Source: Mucilaginibacter yixingensis
GTDB lineage: Bacteria > Bacteroidota > Bacteroidia > Sphingobacteriales > Sphingobacteriaceae
Reading direction: 5' to 3'
Assembly (NCBI RefSeq): GCF_041080815.1
Contig: NZ_CP160205.1
Coordinates: forward strand, 2,418,001 to 2,482,000
DNA: 64,000 bases
Numbering within the stretch: position 1 is the stretch's first letter; each line of letters opens with the position of its first letter. Position numbers and translations under genes: made by a program. A model generated the notes under the pieces. It did not search any database and was not told where the DNA came from. It saw only the letters and a list, made by a program, of their open reading frames with translations. Below are positions 60,239 through 64,000 of the stretch, piece after piece.

Positions 60239-61627
60239 ATGGCTAAAATCTTAATTATTGACGATGAGCGGGCAATCCGCAATACCCTGCGCGAAATTTT
60301 AGAATACGAAGATTATACAGTTGACGACGTGGACAATGGCATTGATGGCCTGGCCATGATTCGCGACAATGATTACGACCTGATCCTTTGCGATATCAAG
60401 ATGAACCGGATGGACGGCATGGAAGTGCTAACCGAAGGTCTCCTCATTAAACCCGACCTGCCTTTTATCATGATCTCTGGTCATGGCACGGTAGAAACCG
60501 CCATAGAGGCCAGCAAAAAAGGTGCGTTTGACTTTATCTCTAAACCACCCGACCTTAACCGATTGCTGATTACTGTACGCAACGCCTTAGATCGCGGTAG
60601 CCTGGTAACTGAAGCCAAAACGCTGAAACGCAAAGTATCAAAAGTTAGACCGATACTGGGCGAATCGCAAGCCATTCATAAAATTAAAGAAACTATTGAC
60701 CGCGTGGCCCCTACCGATGCCCGCGTGTTAATTACTGGCGCCAATGGCAGCGGTAAAGAACTGGTTGCCCGTTGGCTGCACGAAAAATCAAACCGGGCTA
60801 ATGCGCATATTATTGAGGTTAACTGTGCGGCTATCCCGTCAGAACTAATTGAGAGTGAGCTGTTCGGACACGAGAAAGGATCGTTCACATCGGCCGTTAA
60901 GCAGCGCATCGGCAAGTTTGAATCGGCCAGTGGTGGCACCTTGTTTTTGGACGAGATTGGCGACATGAGCCTTTCTGCCCAGGCTAAAGTATTGCGTGCA
61001 CTGCAGGAAAATAAGATTACACGCGTGGGCGGCGAAAAAGAGATTGACGTAGATGTACGTGTGGTTGCGGCAACCAATAAAGATTTGCTGAAAGAAATAG
61101 AAGCCGGCAACTTCCGTATGGACTTGTACCATCGTTTGAGCGTGATCCTGATTCACGTGCCGCCGCTTACTGAACGTCGGGATGACATCGCCCTTTTAAC
61201 TGAGCATTTCCTGGATGAAATTTGTGCAGAATATGGGATGCCGGTAAAACGCGTATCTGATGATGCATTGGAAGCATTGAAAGCCCTCCCGTGGACTGGC
61301 AACATCCGCGAGCTGCGTAACATGGTAGAGCGATTGATCATTCTGAGCGATAAGATCATCACCGATGCCGATGTGCGCGTGTTTGCTAATCCTTCGGCAA
61401 CCATAGCTGTTACCAGCGGCGCAGCAATGCCCGCTGCATCCAATCAGCCAGATTTTGAACAGTTTAAAAACTTCCAGGAGTATAAAGATTTTGCCGAGCG
61501 TGAGTACATTAAGTTCAAACTGGAAAAAAACAATTGGAACGTATCTAAAACTGCTGACGATATTGATATTCAACGCAGTCACCTGTATAGTAAGATTGAG
61601 AAGTTTGGCTTGAAGCGAGGTGAGTAA
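60239..61627 (+). CDS. sigma-54-dependent response regulator (NtrC family)
   Basis: 462 residues. Receiver domain 1-120 (IIDDERAIRNTL, phospho-acceptor Asp in LILCDIKMN, near 53, Lys in FDFISKPPD). AAA+ domain about 140-375: Walker A ITGANGSGKELVARWLH, GAFTGA-loop equivalent KGSFTSAV, Walker B GGTLFLDEIGDMS, second region LYHRLSVI. C-terminal Fis-type helix-turn-helix (NNWNVSKTADDIDIQRSHLYSK). GAFTGA reads GSFTSA, with the final Gly-Ala altered, yet still like Bacteroidota NtrC proteins. Partner kinase not in the window. Next to rnpB. Confidence 0.92.
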   Translation: MAKILIIDDERAIRNTLREILEYEDYTVDDVDNGIDGLAMIRDNDYDLILCDIKMNRMDGMEVLTEGLLIKPDLPFIMISGHGTVETAIEASKKGAFDFISKPPDLNRLLITVRNALDRGSLVTEAKTLKRKVSKVRPILGESQAIHKIKETIDRVAPTDARVLITGANGSGKELVARWLHEKSNRANAHIIEVNCAAIPSELIESELFGHEKGSFTSAVKQRIGKFESASGGTLFLDEIGDMSLSAQAKVLRALQENKITRVGGEKEIDVDVRVVAATNKDLLKEIEAGNFRMDLYHRLSVILIHVPPLTERRDDIALLTEHFLDEICAEYGMPVKRVSDDALEALKALPWTGNIRELRNMVERLIILSDKIITDADVRVFANPSATIAVTSGAAMPAASNQPDFEQFKNFQEYKDFAEREYIKFKLEKNNWNVSKTADDIDIQRSHLYSKIEKFGLKRGE

Positions 61628-61636
61628 GATCAAAAT

Positions 61637-61673
61637 AAAAAGCGCCGACATTACAACGTTGGCGCTTTTTTTA
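61637..61673 (+). terminator. terminator of the response-regulator gene
   Basis: AGCGCCGAC/GTTGGCGCT stem (61641-61649 and 61658-61666) with A-run before and T-run after. Confidence 0.85.
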
Positions 61674-61704
61674 TTGACCTTTATGGTAAAGCTGCCTTAT
61701 CTCT

Positions 61705-62529
61705 ATGAAAAACGTCACTTTACTTTTACTGTTGATCTTCGGGGGATCAATAACAATCGCTAAAGCCAAACCTACCGATAGCATAATAGTAAATGGGCAA
61801 AATATACAAGTAGTATCTGCCAGTCCTCTTGATTCGCTACAAAAAATCAAAGCCCTATTAGAATACTATAGAGATACTAATTGTGCTGACTGCCTTTGTA
61901 ATTTTGAAGCACAGTGGAAAATAATTGATGGGCATGTAATACTGCAATCTATAAAAAGTTGCGCATATGCCGCCAAACCACTTCAGGCAGACCTCCAGAA
62001 ACTCTTTCCTGCTCAATTTCACAATGGGATAGTAAAGGCCGATTGGCTTACCGGTGAACTTTGGGTAACTAACGAATCACCCGCTAATTGGATTCTTCCT
62101 ATATTTCCAATATGGCAGAGAGAGACCTGTATTAGTATTACCAAAGGCATTGTAACCAGCATAAAAACGGTTGAGTACCCCGGCAACGCAATTGGAGCCC
62201 CCAACCCATCCGTCGTACGCGATTCAATGCGTAACCTAATCATACAAAACATTAAACGATGGCGACTAAAAAAACTACCTGACCACCCCCGATTACTTAC
62301 TATTTATTTTAAGACAAATACTACCGGAAGGCCAATAGAGGTACATATACTTGATGCCAATACCATGAAAGCAGCTTTGGTTGATGCTACCTGGCAGTCT
62401 GCCATTACAAAAGCGCTCAATCAGATTAAATGGCCGGTTTATTATGAGGCGAACAAACAGTGCGATATCAACTTTTTTGTAAACCTTAGCTTTGTAAAAC
62501 CACCAGTGGGGCCTGTATTGAGTAGGTAA
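61705..62529 (+). CDS. secreted protein of unknown function
   Basis: 274 residues with a signal peptide (MKNVTLLLLLIFGGSITIA, cut near AKA-KPT). A Cys pair in CADCLCNFE (about 60-66) could form a disulfide or metal site. The C-terminal half contains RLLTIYFKTNTTGRPIEVHIL and ITKALNQIKWPVYYE, a TonB-C-like beta-alpha-beta layout in which GRPIEVHIL would be a central strand. No confident family. Single gene with terminator. Confidence 0.65.
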   Translation: MKNVTLLLLLIFGGSITIAKAKPTDSIIVNGQNIQVVSASPLDSLQKIKALLEYYRDTNCADCLCNFEAQWKIIDGHVILQSIKSCAYAAKPLQADLQKLFPAQFHNGIVKADWLTGELWVTNESPANWILPIFPIWQRETCISITKGIVTSIKTVEYPGNAIGAPNPSVVRDSMRNLIIQNIKRWRLKKLPDHPRLLTIYFKTNTTGRPIEVHILDANTMKAALVDATWQSAITKALNQIKWPVYYEANKQCDINFFVNLSFVKPPVGPVLSR

Positions 62530-62555
62530 TCAACCACCAAAACCTTATAAAAAAC

Positions 62556-62595
62556 GAAAACGGAAGCCATATCGTTCGATATTTCTTCCGTTTTC
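62556..62595 (+). terminator. terminator of 61705-62529
   Basis: GAAAACGGAA (62556-62565) pairs with TTCCGTTTTC at the right end, with ATATCG/CGATAT pairing inside. Weak T-tail. Confidence 0.65.
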
Positions 62596-63269
62596 AACCT
62601 AAAGGCAACCGTAGTTACGCATCAGGCATCAAGTTTTGTGTATCTCCAACCGATAGTTTCTTTCCTTCCACCCTTTCGAGTTCTGGTTTCCACATATCTC
62701 TTATCTGTTTCTGCCTTTGCGCCGTAGTGCTCCAACAGTCATCATAATGCCTTTTCTAATTATCTTTTCTGTATAAAAAACTCTTGCGAATTATCCATTC
62801 GTCCAAGTAATCCAGCAACTCCTATGATCTTTAGTTCGTCCTAAAACTCCCCCGATTCATGATCTGTTTACTGTAAGGCTGTCAAAGTACGTCGTTCTTG
62901 ATATATCTAAGTTAGCTCGGATAAGCATACTTGTCAAGTAAAATCGCATGCTTTTTATTGACAGGTTATCAACCTAAAAACAGCGGTTATCAACATTTTC
63001 AAAACAACACAATTCATTGATATACAAATAACTAATAATAAACCATCAACTTTATTAACATTTTATATATTCCACACAAATACTAAAACAAAGCATTTCC
63101 AAACCGTTAACTAAATCATAAATTCTAGATTACGGCGAGATTTATTTTATTACAATGCCTCCCTGCCACTTGGTTTACAATGAACGCAAACACAGAGAGA
63201 TTCTATTTTCTATCGATAATTTTTTAAAAGATTATTTAAGTTAGCCTCACCGAAAAGAAAAACATCCCC
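62596..63269. other. long AT-rich intergenic region with DnaA-box-like repeats and a possible gene remnant
   Basis: Largest gene-free stretch of the chromosomal part. GGTTATCAAC occurs twice 21 bases apart (cores 62966-62973, 62987-62994); weaker TTATCCATT (62791-62799) and TATTCCACA (63068-63076) are DnaA-box-like. On the minus strand at 62600-62760 a short frame reads WSTTAQRQKQIRDMWKPELE and ends LMPDA-stop, which may be a decayed or very small gene. Nothing firm. Confidence 0.35.
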
Positions 63270-63872
63270 ATGCAAATCAAAAAGAGCCTGCTCTCATTCA
63301 TTATCATCAATATCGTATATCTCGTTTACTTTTTTCTGCTCATGATTTGGTTAAAACAACCGATTATTGCCTTCAGGGCAGTCCCTCCGGTGCAACTGGC
63401 GGCCAATGTGGTGATGGTGATACAAGTGGTCATGTCGCTCCTCAACCTGCTCATCTTCGCCGGTTTGGTGTTTCTACTATCTTCTTTTAAAGAGAGCTTT
63501 CTGATTAGCGCAGCTGTGGCAGCTTATGCCTTGTTGCAGATCCCTGCAAATTTAATAGCGTTGCTACATCTATATGCCGCTGTTGCTAATTGGATCACTG
63601 TCCTTAATATCGTAAACATGATTGCTCTACTTTGGATGATTGTTGGCCTCTTCTTTGTTCGAAATATTGCGATCCGCAATTATTTTCGTTGGTTTAGCAT
63701 TTGTGTATTGCTATCAGTTTTATTGAGCGCAGCATTACCATACGTTTACGTTAAAATAGGTATGGATCATTTTTATATTAATCCGGGTATTATTAAGCTT
63801 CCGTCTTTTGTCGTGAGCCTAATCCTATTTTTAAGGATTTACGGTGATCAGCCTAAAACTAAAAGACTTTAA
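63270..63872 (+). CDS. polytopic membrane protein, unknown
   Basis: 200 residues with about six hydrophobic segments (roughly 7-28, 42-68, 72-96, 100-125, 135-160, 172-192) and very few charges between; one conserved-looking block is WLKQPIIAFRAVPPVQL. No motif or family recognised. Follows the long AT-rich gap, so probably starts its own transcript. Confidence 0.65.
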   Translation: MQIKKSLLSFIIINIVYLVYFFLLMIWLKQPIIAFRAVPPVQLAANVVMVIQVVMSLLNLLIFAGLVFLLSSFKESFLISAAVAAYALLQIPANLIALLHLYAAVANWITVLNIVNMIALLWMIVGLFFVRNIAIRNYFRWFSICVLLSVLLSAALPYVYVKIGMDHFYINPGIIKLPSFVVSLILFLRIYGDQPKTKRL

Positions 63873-63958
63873 TAAACCGATCTTATTATCAGCCCTGTCT
63901 CCTGGTGCAATAACAATATCAGGCAACTATTTCGTCCCTACCACGTTATATTTAAATA

Positions 63959-64000
63959 ATGCAGGACAAAACCATCGAGCGTCTGATCAGGATCAGCAAA
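63959..64000 (+). CDS. start of a gene cut by the window edge
   Basis: ATG at 63959 with 14 open codons (MQDKTIERLIRISK) after a TATATTTA box. This may be the first helix of a DNA-binding regulator, but too little is visible to say. Confidence 0.4.
   Translation, partial: MQDKTIERLIRISK

Overview
The window reads as chromosome of a Bacteroidota bacterium, most likely Sphingobacteriaceae (Mucilaginibacter/Pedobacter-like). The reasons are -7 boxes of the form TAnnTTTG (several with a TTG/TTTG 19-21 bases upstream), weak Shine-Dalgarno sites, two TonB-dependent receptors, DUF6252/DUF4279/DUF6580 family genes, many small lipoproteins, and intergenic palindromic repeats (the 'GTCATTGCGAGGAACGAAG' and 'TGTCATGCTGAG' types). 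No taxonomic search was possible, so this is inference.

Region 1 (1 to about 7,825) is one end of an integrated mobile element. It holds a tyrosine integrase (6606-7787) next to an intact tRNA-His (7826-7900), a winged-helix replication/regulation-type protein, a string of unknown small genes including a diverged paralogous pair, and at the window edge the first 195 residues of a DpnII/MboI-type PD-(D/E)XK nuclease. Its non-coding parts are unusually structured: 600-1258 is a roughly 650-nt block of nested and long-range inverted repeats whose wobble pairs favour a plus-strand RNA, and 2930-3110 holds two interleaved long stems (pseudoknot topology).

Region 2 (8,100 to about 30,600) is core and lightly accessory chromosome: a DUF6252 lipoprotein, a frameshifted secreted protein, a pectinesterase-like protein, fbp, a phosphodiesterase, trmN6, purL, a MATE exporter, kynU with an HDAC-family amidohydrolase, a 3-methyladenine glycosylase, an aspartyl-protease-like lipoprotein and an alpha/beta hydrolase separated by a perfect 110-bp tandem duplication, a free-methionine-(R)-sulfoxide reductase, a CrtA-like protein, a Dph6-like ATP pyrophosphatase, a sirtuin, DUF6580, and a BtuB-like receptor under a cobalamin riboswitch with a textbook Bacteroidota promoter.

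Region 3 (30,600 to about 47,900): NDH-2, argB-proC-aspartokinase, topoisomerase IB, aldo/keto reductase, HAD phosphatase, riboflavin synthase, Nudix hydrolase, biotin carboxylase, a NatAB-like ABC exporter and Ppx/GppA. A 230-bp composite repeat at 32960-33189 is the inverse copy of one at 17559-17788.

Region 4 (47,900-64,000) holds the most system-like clusters. A four-gene operon (51105 to 47878) couples a tetraether-synthase-like radical SAM protein with a divergent Lgt-family membrane protein. A six-gene metal/respiration operon (56728 to 51235) encodes TonB receptor, PepSY protein, heavy-metal-binding lipoprotein, small lipoprotein, SCO and cytochrome c. A type III polyketide synthase is paired with an ICMT-type methyltransferase. 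Then come rnpB, a sigma-54 response regulator, two unrecognised proteins and a 740-bp AT-rich gap.

The strongest candidates for something undescribed are the structured RNA block beside the nuclease and the radical SAM/Lgt-like operon.
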